Assembly: GCA_020351895.1 (NCBI GenBank)
Contig: CP070672.1
Location: 3,577,749-3,632,375 of the forward strand
Reading direction: 5' to 3'
Length of the DNA stretch: 54,627 bases
Source: Thermoplasmata archaeon
GTDB lineage: Archaea; Thermoplasmatota; Thermoplasmata; GCA-020350865
The notes beneath the pieces were generated by a model that was given only the letters and a program-made list of their open reading frames with translations, made no database searches and was not told the origin of the DNA. Numbering within the stretch: the first letter of the stretch is position 1; each line of letters begins with the position of its first letter. Positions 38,984 to 47,063 of this stretch are shown here, one piece after another. The position numbers and the translations under genes were made by a program.

Positions 38984-39643
38984 ATGGAAAACGCCAAGGT
39001 TGTGGAGACATTAAAGGAATTGGCGATCATGGGTGGTATCAACGGCATGGTATCCCTCTCTTCCAGGGAGTTTGGAGGTAAGATGGGAATCTCCCAGCAG
39101 TCTGCTTCCAACTGGATTCTCAAATTGGCCCAGGAGGGTTATATCGAGAGGCAACTTGGGGCAAGGAAGCAGATGATAAAATTATCAGATAAGGGTATGG
39201 ATCTACTGAGAAAGGAATTTACAGATTATCGACGCATTTTCGAGGCTCCAGGCAGGGTGATTATAAAGGGTGAGGTTACTACTGGCTTTGGCGAGGGAGG
39301 ATACTACATAACACAAAAAGGATACACAAGGCAGTTTAAGGAGAAGCTGGACATAGAACCCTACGAAGGAACCTTGAATTTGAAACTCTCTTCAAAGGAG
39401 CTTAAGGGTCTTGAGCATCTCAAAAATTCGGAAGGAATCAAAATCCATGGTTTTGACAAAGGAGGGCGAACATTCGGTGCAGTGAAATGCTTTAATGCCA
39501 AGATAAATAACGTGGATTGTGCGGTTGTAATGCCCAAAAGATCACATTATAAGGATGTAATAGAGGTAATATCCAAGGTGCATCTGAGAAGGACTCTTTC
39601 TTTAAAAGATGGAGATGAGGTTGAGCTGTGTGTTATGCTATAA
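38984..39643 (+). CDS. ribK: CTP-dependent riboflavin kinase with N-terminal HTH regulator domain (RbkR/RibK)
   Basis: A 219-residue fusion. Residues 1-88 form a winged helix-turn-helix (SSREFGGKMGISQQSASNWI, then LSDKGMDLL). Residues about 90-219 are the archaeal riboflavin kinase, with GRVIIKGEVTTGFGEGGYYI near the nucleotide site, LDIEPYEGTLNLKL and MPKRSHY. The enzyme makes FMN from riboflavin using CTP. Known RbkR-type fusions also repress or activate riboflavin genes, so it is probably both enzyme and regulator. Transcribed alone from a near-leaderless promoter; no other riboflavin gene is in the window. Confidence 0.95.
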   Translation: MENAKVVETLKELAIMGGINGMVSLSSREFGGKMGISQQSASNWILKLAQEGYIERQLGARKQMIKLSDKGMDLLRKEFTDYRRIFEAPGRVIIKGEVTTGFGEGGYYITQKGYTRQFKEKLDIEPYEGTLNLKLSSKELKGLEHLKNSEGIKIHGFDKGGRTFGAVKCFNAKINNVDCAVVMPKRSHYKDVIEVISKVHLRRTLSLKDGDEVELCVML

Positions 39644-39649
39644 AAAATC

Positions 39650-39919
39650 CTAAAGCAGCCTCGTCATATCCATTACTTCAACGGTTTGAACCCCAGAAAT
39701 TCCAGTAAGAGCGTTTTCGATTTCTTCAGGGCCCCCTTCCTTGTCCTCGATGATGACCCTGATTAAAAGTGCCGTGAGTCCAAAGGCAATTGGCTTCTCC
39801 TGCATGCCTTGGATCTTTGCGATATCTTTTGAGGCATCCTTGACTTTATCTCCCAATTCCCGAAGATCGATATCCGTGCTCTCAGGCATGATTCTGTATG
39901 TGATTGCAACCTCTCCCAT
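39650..39919 (-). CDS. ef1b: Translation elongation factor aEF1-beta
   Basis: An 89-residue guanine-nucleotide exchange factor for EF1A, the small archaeal form. It starts MGEVAITYRIMPESTDIDL and contains KPIAFGLTALLIRVIIEDKE, GGPEEIENAL and VEVMDMTRL. A GGAG signal precedes ATG 39919. It is the second gene of a two-gene unit with a zinc-ribbon protein, 24 bases apart, and convergent with ribK with only six bases between stops. It ends in TAG. Confidence 0.96.
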   Translation of the reverse strand: MGEVAITYRIMPESTDIDLRELGDKVKDASKDIAKIQGMQEKPIAFGLTALLIRVIIEDKEGGPEEIENALTGISGVQTVEVMDMTRLL

Positions 39920-39943
39920 ATTATCATCTCCTACGAAAATTCA

Positions 39944-40111
39944 TTAAGGTCCTTGAAAACCACACTCTTGACAATAGTAATTAACGCTCTGGTCCCTGCA
40001 CTGCTCGCACCTTCCAAATGTGGTCTTGCCGCATGCGGGACAGAGAAAGGAAGTTGTGCCTGGACCCACGAGCCTCTTTCCGCATGAACTGCATTTTTTG
40101 GCCTTCTCCAT
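39944..40111 (-). CDS. Small zinc-ribbon protein upstream of aEF1-beta
   Basis: A 55-residue protein with four CxxC pairs: CSSC at the start, CPAC, CEQC and CQEC before the C-terminal GFQGP. They form two zinc sites in a rubredoxin/zinc-beta-ribbon style. GGTGA lies five bases before ATG 40111. Proteins of this type with a GFxGP ending are commonly found directly upstream of aEF1-beta in archaea and are annotated as zinc-finger or RNA-binding proteins (the HVO_2753-like group). The exact function is not established here. Confidence 0.88.
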   Translation of the reverse strand: MEKAKKCSSCGKRLVGPGTTSFLCPACGKTTFGRCEQCRDQSVNYYCQECGFQGP

Positions 40112-40259
40112 ATGATTCACCGTCTATGTAATGTAAATGTATATTGAACTGATGGAGGGTAAACCTCTTTTTATGTAAATAATTTTCGCTTATCGATATA
40201 CGGTTTATATGATTATTTAATAATTATGTTTCAACCTGTTCATGTCGAACTTGGATACA

Positions 40260-40308
40260 GACAATTGATATGTGATTTAAATTAATTGTCACTCCCCCAA
40301 TATTTTTA
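40260..40308 (+). promoter_or_regulatory. Inverted repeat and TATA box upstream of the 94-residue membrane protein
   Basis: GACAATT (40260-40266) and AATTGTC (40284-40290) form a perfect seven-base inverted repeat with a 17-base spacer. It ends a few bases before a TATA-like CAATATTTTTAT (40297-40308), the right place for a repressor or activator site. No regulator is assigned. Confidence 0.4.
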
Positions 40309-40345
40309 TGGTAAAACAGCGATTCGCTTGCAGCGAGGTGGTAAT

Positions 40346-40630
40346 ATGCGAAGTATAGGATTCTTAGTAATAGTGATAGGAATACTAATATTCATTATTA
40401 GTGGATTGGTAGAATATGGAATAGCAAATAGAGAAGAAGGAAAATCATACACTGATGTCCAAAATGAAATATTGTTAGCAAATTGGTTGGAGAATTTCAG
40501 CCAGATACTGGTGCTAGCTGGCATTGGTTTTATTTTATACGACATTGCCGTCAAAGGTGGCGATAAAGGGGTTATTGATCTGCTAAGAAAATTAAAAGGA
40601 GGAGATTCGGAGATACGGACTCAAATATAA
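40346..40630 (+). CDS. Small two-helix membrane protein
   Basis: A 94-residue protein starting MRSIGFLVIVIGILIFIISG, the first membrane helix. A polar middle (REEGKSYTDVQNE) and a second helix (FSQILVLAGIGFILYDIAV) follow, then a basic cytoplasmic tail (DLLRKLKGGD). GAGGTGG sits just upstream of ATG 40346, which I prefer to the longer reading from 40286. No family recognised; not linked to its neighbours by operon. Confidence 0.7.
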   Translation: MRSIGFLVIVIGILIFIISGLVEYGIANREEGKSYTDVQNEILLANWLENFSQILVLAGIGFILYDIAVKGGDKGVIDLLRKLKGGDSEIRTQI

Positions 40631-40681
40631 GATACGATAGAGAATTAGTTACCACCATATTCAAATCAACCATCGCGGCAC

Positions 40682-41992
40682 CTAGAAATCCTTTAAAACA
40701 GTATCCAGATTCGGTTCACCTATCTCCTGGAGCTCGTATCTTACCCTGACAATGGGTTTGTTGACAGAGGCCACCCTGGCAAGATCAATTGGGGTTCCCG
40801 CCACTACTACATCGCATTCACAGGAATTGATTGTTTGTTGCAGTTCATCTACCTGTTCGTCAGAGTACCCCATGGCAGGTAGGATTTTCTCAAGATGCGG
40901 GTATTTCTCATAAATCTCCTTGATGGAGCCAACGGCATGTATTCTCGGATCAACTATCTCTGCCGCATGATACTTCTCCACCGCTATCTCCCCTGCGCCG
41001 TAGGGCATCTCGCCATGGGTGACACTGGGTCCATCCTCAACAACCAGAACCTTCTTTCCCTTTATCATTGATGGATCGTCTACGCTTATTGTGGACTCGG
41101 CCTCGATTATTACGGCATTTGGATTGATCTTCTCTATGTTATTCCTGAGTATGTTCACATTCTCCCTGCTTGCAGTGCCGATCTTGTTTATTATCAGAAC
41201 ATGGGCCATCCTGAAGTTGGTCTCACCAGGATGGTATCTAACCTCGTGATTCGGTCTATGGGGGTCCATGACCACGATTTGCAGGTCGGATTCATAAAAC
41301 GAAAAATCGTTGTTTCCCCCGTCCCATACTATGATGTCAGCCTCAGACTCGGCTTCAGATAAAATCTTCCCGTAATCCACACCGGCATAAACAATTGGTC
41401 CCTGGTTGATGTGGGGCTCGTACTCCTCCCTCTCCTCTATTGTGCAGTCGTGCTTGTCAAGATCCTCCATTGTCTCAAAGCGCTGAACAGCCTGCTTCAC
41501 GAGATCGCCATAAGGCATTGGGTGGCGGATAACAACCACCTTCTTCCCCTTGGCCCTGAGTATGCTGGCAACCTTTCTTGTGGTTTGGCTCTTTCCAGAA
41601 CCTGTTCGAACCGCACATATGGATATTATAGGTACTTTCGATTTCAGCATGGTGTTTTTCGTGCCCATTAACCTGAAATCGGCACCGCAGGAAAGAACAA
41701 GGGAAGCCTTGTGCATCACGTCCTCATGGGATATGTCGCTGTAGGACATTATGACCTCATAGACATCATGTTTTTTTATCAATTCTGAAAGGTCATCTTC
41801 CGAATAAATCGGTATGCCTTCTGGATAGAGTTCTCCTGCCAGCTCAGGGGGATACCTCTTGTCATCTATTCCAGGAATCTGGGTGGCAGTAAACGCCACG
41901 ACCTCGTATTCCTTATTGTCCCTGAAATATCGATTGAAATTGTGAAAATCTCTCCCTGCCGCCCCCATTATCACGATCTTTTTCCTTGTCAT
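40682..41992 (-). CDS. Cyclic 2,3-diphosphoglycerate synthetase family protein
   Basis: A 436-residue protein with an N-terminal Rossmann-like segment (KKIVIMGAAGRDFHNFNRYF, FTATQIPGID) and a central P-loop RTGSGKSQTTRK. Further motifs are YAGVDYGKI, DIIVWDGGNNDFSF, MDPHRPNHE, INKIG and VVEDGPSVTHGEMPYGAG. This matches the archaeal family annotated as cyclic 2,3-diphosphoglycerate synthetase or as a GTPase. In methanogens the product is a solute/phosphate store; in other archaea the family's role is less certain. ATG 41992 follows GGAGG at ten bases. Single gene with about 230 non-coding bases upstream. Confidence 0.9.
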   Translation of the reverse strand: MTRKKIVIMGAAGRDFHNFNRYFRDNKEYEVVAFTATQIPGIDDKRYPPELAGELYPEGIPIYSEDDLSELIKKHDVYEVIMSYSDISHEDVMHKASLVLSCGADFRLMGTKNTMLKSKVPIISICAVRTGSGKSQTTRKVASILRAKGKKVVVIRHPMPYGDLVKQAVQRFETMEDLDKHDCTIEEREEYEPHINQGPIVYAGVDYGKILSEAESEADIIVWDGGNNDFSFYESDLQIVVMDPHRPNHEVRYHPGETNFRMAHVLIINKIGTASRENVNILRNNIEKINPNAVIIEAESTISVDDPSMIKGKKVLVVEDGPSVTHGEMPYGAGEIAVEKYHAAEIVDPRIHAVGSIKEIYEKYPHLEKILPAMGYSDEQVDELQQTINSCECDVVVAGTPIDLARVASVNKPIVRVRYELQEIGEPNLDTVLKDF

Positions 41993-42224
41993 GTAAATCA
42001 TTGCCTCCTGGCTCTAGCAATCATAGATGATTTACATAAGAGGATTATCGTTATCGACCAATCACCCAGATAGATGAGCCTTGTCATGTCAAACAGCCTC
42101 ACAGAATCCCTGAATATGATTGTTCTTCAATTTCATGGGAATAGATTTTAAATATATTAAGATTAGCTTCCTGTTTTCAGCAAAAGAACGGCAGAATCCT
42201 TATTTTCCCTAATATTTCAAAGAA

Positions 42225-43664
42225 TCAAGCATCACCCAAACCCAGTTCTGAGGCCTTGTCAAAACATCTTTCCGCCATCTCGCGGTTGCTTAAAGCCTCA
42301 TATATTCTGCCAGTATTGAACCAGAACTTGGGATTCTCGGAATCTATGGACAACGCCTTTTTACAGCATTCCAATGCCTTTTTATGTTTGCCGAGCCTCC
42401 TTAAAGCAACTGCTTTATTGTTGAGAATGTTACCGTCATCCTTTCTGAGATTTAGGGCTTTATCGAAGCATTCAAGGGCCCTTTCAAAGCTTCCTAGGTT
42501 GAAGTAAGTGTTTCCCTTTTGGAATAAAGCACCAGAATCGTTTGGATTCAGTTCAATGGCATTTGAATAGGATTTAATGGCGTGGGTGTACTGTTTCAGC
42601 TTGAAAAAGGTATTACCCCTCTGAAACCACGCATCTGAATCTTTTGGATCCAAGGCCACAGTTTTGTTGAAGCATTTGAGAGCACCATCGAAGTCGCCTT
42701 TTAAATACAGTGCATTTCCCTTTTCAAACCATGCATCCGGATATTGAGGATCCAATCTTAAAGCATTGTCGAAATATAATGATGCCTCCTCAAGATCATT
42801 CTTATCCAAGAGGGTGCAGCCTTTAGCATAAATGGCGTACACATTCTCAGGCTGGAATTCAAGGGCTTTATTTAGGCTTATTATGGCCTCGTTCAGATCA
42901 CCCTTTTTCCTCAGAACAACACCCTTTCCTATCCATGCGTTAACATAATCATATCTTATCTGGATGGCTTTTTCGAAGCATCTTAGCGCCTCTTCAGTCT
43001 TCTGATACCTCAAAAGAATCGTGCCTTTATTGTTCCATGCCCTCTCGTTGTAGGGAGCATCTTTAAGGATTTTATCGTAGTAATCGAGATCCAGATTTAA
43101 TTCCTTTATTAATTCCGCATCGCCTACATCCTCTTGCCTGTGAATCTTACTATCCCTTAATACCATCAATGCGCCCATTTTATAATCCATCTCATGCTGA
43201 GGATCGGATTTTGCGGCATCATCAATGTATCCAATTGCGGTTTCAAACTCTTTTTCCTTCAATAACGCGGTGCCTTTCTCATAACCTTCTGTGCTGATTT
43301 GTTCCCGTTGATTTTGAGATATTTCTTGGTATTCAGCATCGATGATCTTATCCTCTTTTGGCAGCCCCAGTTTCAGATCCACTATGTTTTGATTGAGGGA
43401 AAGCACTTTGTTATAACATTCGATGGCCTCTTCGAACCTACCCAGATTATCCAGGGCCTCTCCTTTAAGATTCAAAGCAGCTATGCTGTTTTCATCCAAT
43501 GCAAGGATTTTATCGCAAAAAAATAGAACTTCTTCGTAATTCTTTGAAGATGAATGCATTAAGGCCCAATCAAGCCATTTTTTTTGCTCTTTCTTACCGG
43601 ATTCTTTAGGCGATGCTACATCCATCCCTTCATCTTTATCTATATCAGGATTTGACGGCATCAT
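42225..43664 (-). CDS. Tetratricopeptide-repeat protein
   Basis: A 479-residue soluble protein made almost entirely of about 11 TPR units of 34 residues. Typical units read AWNNKGTILLRYQKTEEALR and AWFEKGNALYLKGDFDGALK. The first two repeats are separated from the rest by a charged linker (about 95-185) with a partial repeat. There is no enzymatic or membrane domain, so it is likely a protein-protein scaffold. Two adjacent ATGs (43664, 43661) are possible starts with GTGAG close by. It is divergent from the KaiC-like ATPase gene, sharing a 220-base spacer. Confidence 0.9.
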   Translation of the reverse strand: MMPSNPDIDKDEGMDVASPKESGKKEQKKWLDWALMHSSSKNYEEVLFFCDKILALDENSIAALNLKGEALDNLGRFEEAIECYNKVLSLNQNIVDLKLGLPKEDKIIDAEYQEISQNQREQISTEGYEKGTALLKEKEFETAIGYIDDAAKSDPQHEMDYKMGALMVLRDSKIHRQEDVGDAELIKELNLDLDYYDKILKDAPYNERAWNNKGTILLRYQKTEEALRCFEKAIQIRYDYVNAWIGKGVVLRKKGDLNEAIISLNKALEFQPENVYAIYAKGCTLLDKNDLEEASLYFDNALRLDPQYPDAWFEKGNALYLKGDFDGALKCFNKTVALDPKDSDAWFQRGNTFFKLKQYTHAIKSYSNAIELNPNDSGALFQKGNTYFNLGSFERALECFDKALNLRKDDGNILNNKAVALRRLGKHKKALECCKKALSIDSENPKFWFNTGRIYEALSNREMAERCFDKASELGLGDA

Positions 43665-43810
43665 CTCACGATTTAGGATATTCGCTTAAGTATCCCAACC
43701 ACCAATATTTACATTTTACCGCGTTAAAATCCGAAATTGAGAATAAAGCCTAAATCGAGTTGAAATCCCGAATATTATCATAAGACGAAAAAATAATCCA
43801 AAAAGTTAAA

Positions 43811-43822
43811 TCTTATATCAGC
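43811..43822 (+). promoter_or_regulatory. TATA box of the KaiC-like ATPase gene
   Basis: ATCTTATATCAG lies about 65-75 bases before ATG 43885, with GGGGT close to the start codon. The predicted leader is about 40 bases. Confidence 0.45.
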
Positions 43823-43884
43823 AATTCTCAGGTAATCTTCATGCTCGAATGGATCATTAAAAACAATGAATAAGGGGTAAAATC

Positions 43885-44592
43885 ATGTTCCGAGACACTA
43901 TAAGAGGCCTTGACAAGTTGTTTAAGAAGGACATAAAACCCCCAAAGATAATTCTCGTCACAGGCCCTCCTGGTGCCATGAAAAGCAGCTTCGTATACGC
44001 CTTGATATCGAAATATGTCGAAAATACCGGAAACTTTGCACTTTTCACAACACTTGAGGAGACCGTGGAAAGCCATCTTGAAAACATGGAGGCCCTGGGA
44101 ATCAAGCTTTCAATGCAGATGCAGATATCGGATCTTACCGATCTTCGGGATATGGATTCTCTTTTAGGGGAGGAGGAAAAAACCAATTACATTGATTTTA
44201 TTGAAAGGATGATATTACATTTAAAAAAGACTCAAAGCGGTAAATTCACCGTGTTTGCCCTTGATTCTCTGGGAGCACTGTATTCGCTTATGGATGATGT
44301 TGATAATCTACGAAAGAAGATGTACTATTTCTTTCAATTGCTCAGGGAAAACAACCTGATCGCCTTTGTCATGATGGAAAAGTCTCTTAGTGGTGACACG
44401 AATTTATTGGGTCATGAAGGATTCTTGGTCGATGGCATCATAAATTTAGGTGTGGAAAGGAGCACTGGCAAAATCGTTCGTTTTCTTCAGGTAGAGAAGA
44501 TGAGGGCTGTTGCTCATAGCATGGAAAAACATGCGCTGGTTGTGGGCGTGGACGGGGGTATTGCGGTTCTTGGTCCGGTGCTTAGTGGCTAA
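43885..44592 (+). CDS. RecA/KaiC-like ATPase
   Basis: A 235-residue single-domain RecA-fold protein. Walker A is GPPGAMKSS (27-35); an ETVESHLENMEALG segment and the Walker B strand FTVFALDSLGAL follow. The C-terminal half has RKKMYYFFQLLRENNLIAFV and DGIINLGVERSTGKIVRFL, as in archaeal KaiC-type signalling ATPases. The conserved GAMKSS replaces the commoner GxGKS/T glycine. Such proteins often sit near sensor or chemotaxis-like modules; its partner is unknown. GGGGT precedes the ATG. Confidence 0.85.
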   Translation: MFRDTIRGLDKLFKKDIKPPKIILVTGPPGAMKSSFVYALISKYVENTGNFALFTTLEETVESHLENMEALGIKLSMQMQISDLTDLRDMDSLLGEEEKTNYIDFIERMILHLKKTQSGKFTVFALDSLGALYSLMDDVDNLRKKMYYFFQLLRENNLIAFVMMEKSLSGDTNLLGHEGFLVDGIINLGVERSTGKIVRFLQVEKMRAVAHSMEKHALVVGVDGGIAVLGPVLSG

Positions 44593-44606
44593 AAAAATAA
44601 TGCAAA

Positions 44607-44619
44607 AGTTTATTAAAAC
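44607..44619 (+). promoter_or_regulatory. TATA box of the coiled-coil zinc-ribbon gene
   Basis: AGTTTATTAAAAC lies between the KaiC-like stop and ATG 44701. It predicts a transcript start near 44640 and a leader of about 60 bases ending in AAAGGAGGT. Confidence 0.45.
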
Positions 44620-44700
44620 ATAAACAACATATGGGACGGAATTCCTCGGTTAATGCGGGAGTTGGAGATTCAATTACTCAAGATAAAGGAGGTTGCGGCC

Positions 44701-45774
44701 ATGGAAGAAAGCGAGTCAATGTGGGACATGATGCAGAAGATGAGCGCGAAGTTCAAAGAGGAGGAAGCCAAGCTCAAGGAAAAGGAAAAGGAAATGGAGG
44801 ATAAAGAGAAGAATGTTGCAGAAAGGGAGGCTTCCATAAAGGAGAAGGAGGACGCATTGATCTCGAGAGAGAAAGATATAACCACCAAATTGGAGGGTCT
44901 TAAATCAAAGGAAGGGGAACTGGCCGCAAAGGAAAAGACTTTTTCTGATAGAGAATCGGCTTTGGCAGAGAAAGAGGAGCGAATCAATACTGATGAAGCT
45001 GACCTAACAAGCAAACGAGAGGAGTTAGCAGAAAGAGAATCTTCCCTTGTAAAACAAGAGGAAGAGCTTAAGACCACCCTTGAAACCGTAATAAACACAA
45101 GAGAAGGATTGGTGGAAAGAGAAAAGAAGATAGTTGAACTTGAAAAGGAGCTCGGCAAAAAGAAACAGGATCTTGCAGAAGCTGAAAAGGGAATGCTGGC
45201 AAAGCAGGAAGAACTTGTCGAGAGCATAAAAACCGGTGCCATTGAGGTGAGTGCAACAGAGACAACTGAGGCAGAGGCACCAGAGGCAGAGGTGGAGACT
45301 GCTGAGGAAAGTGAGGAGGAGCCAGAGGAAGCAGCAGAAGAAGGCGAGGCTGAAGAAGAAGCTGAAGAAGAAGCTGAGGAGGAAGAAGCAGAGGAAGAGG
45401 CAGAAGAAGGGGAGGAAGAAGAGGCTGCAGAAATCGCTGAAGATGAAATATCATGTCCCAACTGCGGGACAATGATAAGTGCCGATGCAACCATGTGTTA
45501 CGCTTGTGGATCCGGGATAGCAGGAGCTAAAGAGGAAGAGGAAGCCAAAGCAGAGGAATCTGAGGCTGAAGGAGAAGAAGGAGCTTCTGAGGAGGACGAA
45601 ATAGCCTGCCCCAACTGCGGAACAATGATAAGTACAGATGCCACCATATGCTATGCCTGCGGAACAGAATTGGGTGAGGGGGCAAAGGCAGAGGCCGCGC
45701 CAAAACCCGTGAAAAAGGCGGTAAAACCCGTGGCAAAAGTAAAGAAGGTCGTTAAGAAGAGGAAGGTTTTGTAA
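44701..45774 (+). CDS. Coiled-coil protein with acidic linker, two zinc ribbons and basic tail
   Basis: A 357-residue cytoplasmic protein. Residues about 10-180 form one long coiled coil of K/E-rich heptads. About 195-240 is an almost pure Glu/Ala linker. Two near-identical zinc ribbons follow, CPNCGTMISADATMCYACG and CPNCGTMISTDATICYACG, separated by another acidic linker. The C-terminus is strongly basic and ends KKVVKKRKVL. ATG 44701 has GGAGGT at seven bases, so I reject the longer reading from 44653. The charge layout (rod, acidic spacer, ribbons, basic tail) suggests a scaffold. The basic ending resembles that of the giant surface protein tail (FKRKVLIKKDE). Confidence 0.85.
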   Translation: MEESESMWDMMQKMSAKFKEEEAKLKEKEKEMEDKEKNVAEREASIKEKEDALISREKDITTKLEGLKSKEGELAAKEKTFSDRESALAEKEERINTDEADLTSKREELAERESSLVKQEEELKTTLETVINTREGLVEREKKIVELEKELGKKKQDLAEAEKGMLAKQEELVESIKTGAIEVSATETTEAEAPEAEVETAEESEEEPEEAAEEGEAEEEAEEEAEEEEAEEEAEEGEEEEAAEIAEDEISCPNCGTMISADATMCYACGSGIAGAKEEEEAKAEESEAEGEEGASEEDEIACPNCGTMISTDATICYACGTELGEGAKAEAAPKPVKKAVKPVAKVKKVVKKRKVL

Positions 45775-45851
45775 GATATTGCTTTTATATTACGACGGAT
45801 TGCTAAAATCCATGGGTTATAATTTATCGACGATAAAAAGCAAAAATTAAT

Positions 45852-45906
45852 TTGTTCTACATATTTGTACTTGTTTCTACAATGTTATACGAATAATATA
45901 AATATT
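45852..45906 (+). promoter_or_regulatory. Tandem TTGTTCTACA repeats and TATA box before the RHH gene
   Basis: TTGTTCTACA (45852-45861) and TTGTTTCTACA (45871-45881) are direct repeats about 20 bases apart (two helical turns), immediately upstream of a TATA-like AATAATATAAATATT (about 45892-45906). Ribbon-helix-helix regulators commonly bind tandem sites, and the downstream gene encodes an RHH-like protein, so this is a candidate self-operator. Confidence 0.45.
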
Positions 45907-45952
45907 GGTTAATACATATCCTCAATTTAGAGCCGGATAGGGAGAGTCGATA

Positions 45953-46225
45953 ATGGGTAGGCAGACGAAACACAAACGCTACAGAAACGGAGATCAAATA
46001 CATATCTCGGTCACAAAGGACTTTGCCAATACTGCCACAGAGTTCTTCAAATTTTGCAGAGAGCACAGGTACAACCCCTCGGAAGTCATGAGGGGAGCCA
46101 TTTCCGATTGGCTTGAAAGACAGAAGGAAATGGTGAGAATTTACAAGGAATCACAGATAGAAAAAGGCGATGTATTAGACAAAGTAATTGAGACCTATGA
46201 GCGTTCAGTGCTTTATGAGGAATGA
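45953..46225 (+). CDS. Ribbon-helix-helix-like DNA-binding protein
   Basis: A 90-residue basic protein. A strand-like N-terminus (NGDQIHISVTKDF) is followed by two helices (ANTATEFFKFCREHRYNPSE, then VMRGAISDWLERQ), the beta-alpha-alpha pattern of RHH repressors, and a C-terminal charged helix. Family assignment is from pattern only. GGGAG lies eight to nine bases before ATG 45953. It is followed at once by the V4R gene, so the pair probably forms a regulator-sensor operon. Confidence 0.65.
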   Translation: MGRQTKHKRYRNGDQIHISVTKDFANTATEFFKFCREHRYNPSEVMRGAISDWLERQKEMVRIYKESQIEKGDVLDKVIETYERSVLYEE

Positions 46226-46296
46226 TATATAGGGATGACACCTCATTAAAAATCATAAGTTTTCAAACCCTCCCGGAATTTGGTTTGAGGGATGAG

Positions 46297-46803
46297 ATGC
46301 CTGAAGCAAACACAAAGAAAAAAAGGGATTCAAGAACCTACATATTTCTCCCAGGAGAGGCAATAAAATCCCTCCGGTTGGAGCTGAGCAATCTTCTTGG
46401 AGAGAAGCTAGCAGCAGGTGCACTTTTCAGATTCGGCTTCAGATGCGGCGAGACTTTAATGGAAAGAAGTGAGTCGAATGTAGATATGGAAAAAGGGATG
46501 GAAAACAGTTTACCTGGGATTTGGGAGCAGACAGGCCTTGGCAAGATAACCAGTATACAAGAGATTTCCGAGGAAGAAATAGAAATTGAGCAGAAAGAAT
46601 CCACAGAGGCGAAGGCCATGGGCAATGCTGGAGAGCCCTCTTGCGACTATACAAGGGGTTATTTGGCAGGAATCGCCACAATGCTTACAAAAAAGAAGTT
46701 CTACTGTGTTGAGACCGCCTGTATATCAGAGGGAAAAGAGGGATGCAATTTCCATTTGGTGGTGTTCCCACACAAGGTTTACGTCTCCAAAAAAAAGTCA
46801 TGA
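46297..46803 (+). CDS. V4R-domain protein
   Basis: A 168-residue protein. The N-terminal half (YIFLPGEAIKSLRLELSNLL, GALFRFGFRCGE) leads to a C-terminal V4R (4-vinyl-reductase) signature: CDYTRGYLAGIATML, then FYCVETACISEGKEGCNFHL. V4R domains bind small molecules such as hydrocarbons or tetrapyrrole precursors and are often sensors. I choose ATG 46297 because GAGG lies six bases upstream. An ATG at 46222 overlaps the RHH stop (ATGA) and would add 25 residues. Paired with the RHH gene, it may supply ligand sensing. Confidence 0.8.
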   Translation: MPEANTKKKRDSRTYIFLPGEAIKSLRLELSNLLGEKLAAGALFRFGFRCGETLMERSESNVDMEKGMENSLPGIWEQTGLGKITSIQEISEEEIEIEQKESTEAKAMGNAGEPSCDYTRGYLAGIATMLTKKKFYCVETACISEGKEGCNFHLVVFPHKVYVSKKKS

Positions 46804-46884
46804 TTCCAAGGAAAAAACCAGGAGAATGAGTCAAAATGATGGGATATGGTAAAGAAAAAATGTCATTTGCGAAATGCAAGATAT

Positions 46885-46922
46885 ACCGAAATCTGTATTC
46901 GGTGAGCGATATGATATATCAT
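46885..46922 (+). promoter_or_regulatory. Hairpin ACCGAA/TTCGGT and palindrome ATGATATATCAT
   Basis: ACCGAA (46885-46890) and TTCGGT (46898-46903) form a six-base stem with a seven-base loop. It is followed by the 12-base perfect palindrome ATGATATATCAT (46911-46922). Both lie in the 260-base spacer between the V4R gene and the giant CARDB gene. They could end the upstream transcript or bind a regulator of the downstream gene. Confidence 0.35.
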
Positions 46923-47017
46923 TACCATATAAAATCGTATGAGCATAACATTTAATAATATGAAGTGATTTTACATGGTCATAAAAGTTATATGTCATTA
47001 TGGAGGTATCCATAAGA

Positions 47018-47032
47018 GAATTATATATAACG
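47018..47032 (+). promoter_or_regulatory. TATA box of the giant CARDB protein gene
   Basis: GAATTATATATAACG lies about 32-46 bases before ATG 47064. The transcript would start near 47050, giving a very short leader that just includes GAGGTG. Confidence 0.55.
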
Positions 47033-47063
47033 AAATAGCGTGGAGAATGTTCGAGGTGTGAAC

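Noticed and set aside
42002..42224. Gap between the cyclic-DPG synthetase and TPR genes as a possible RNA gene
   Set aside because: No tRNA-like fold or strong stem was seen; only AT-rich promoter-like sequence (TTTAAATATATTAAG).
44670..45494. Long minus-strand open frame (274 codons, Ser/Ala-rich)
   Set aside because: It is the antisense of the Glu/Lys-rich coiled-coil gene; low complexity and lack of stops follow from GAG/GAA codons.
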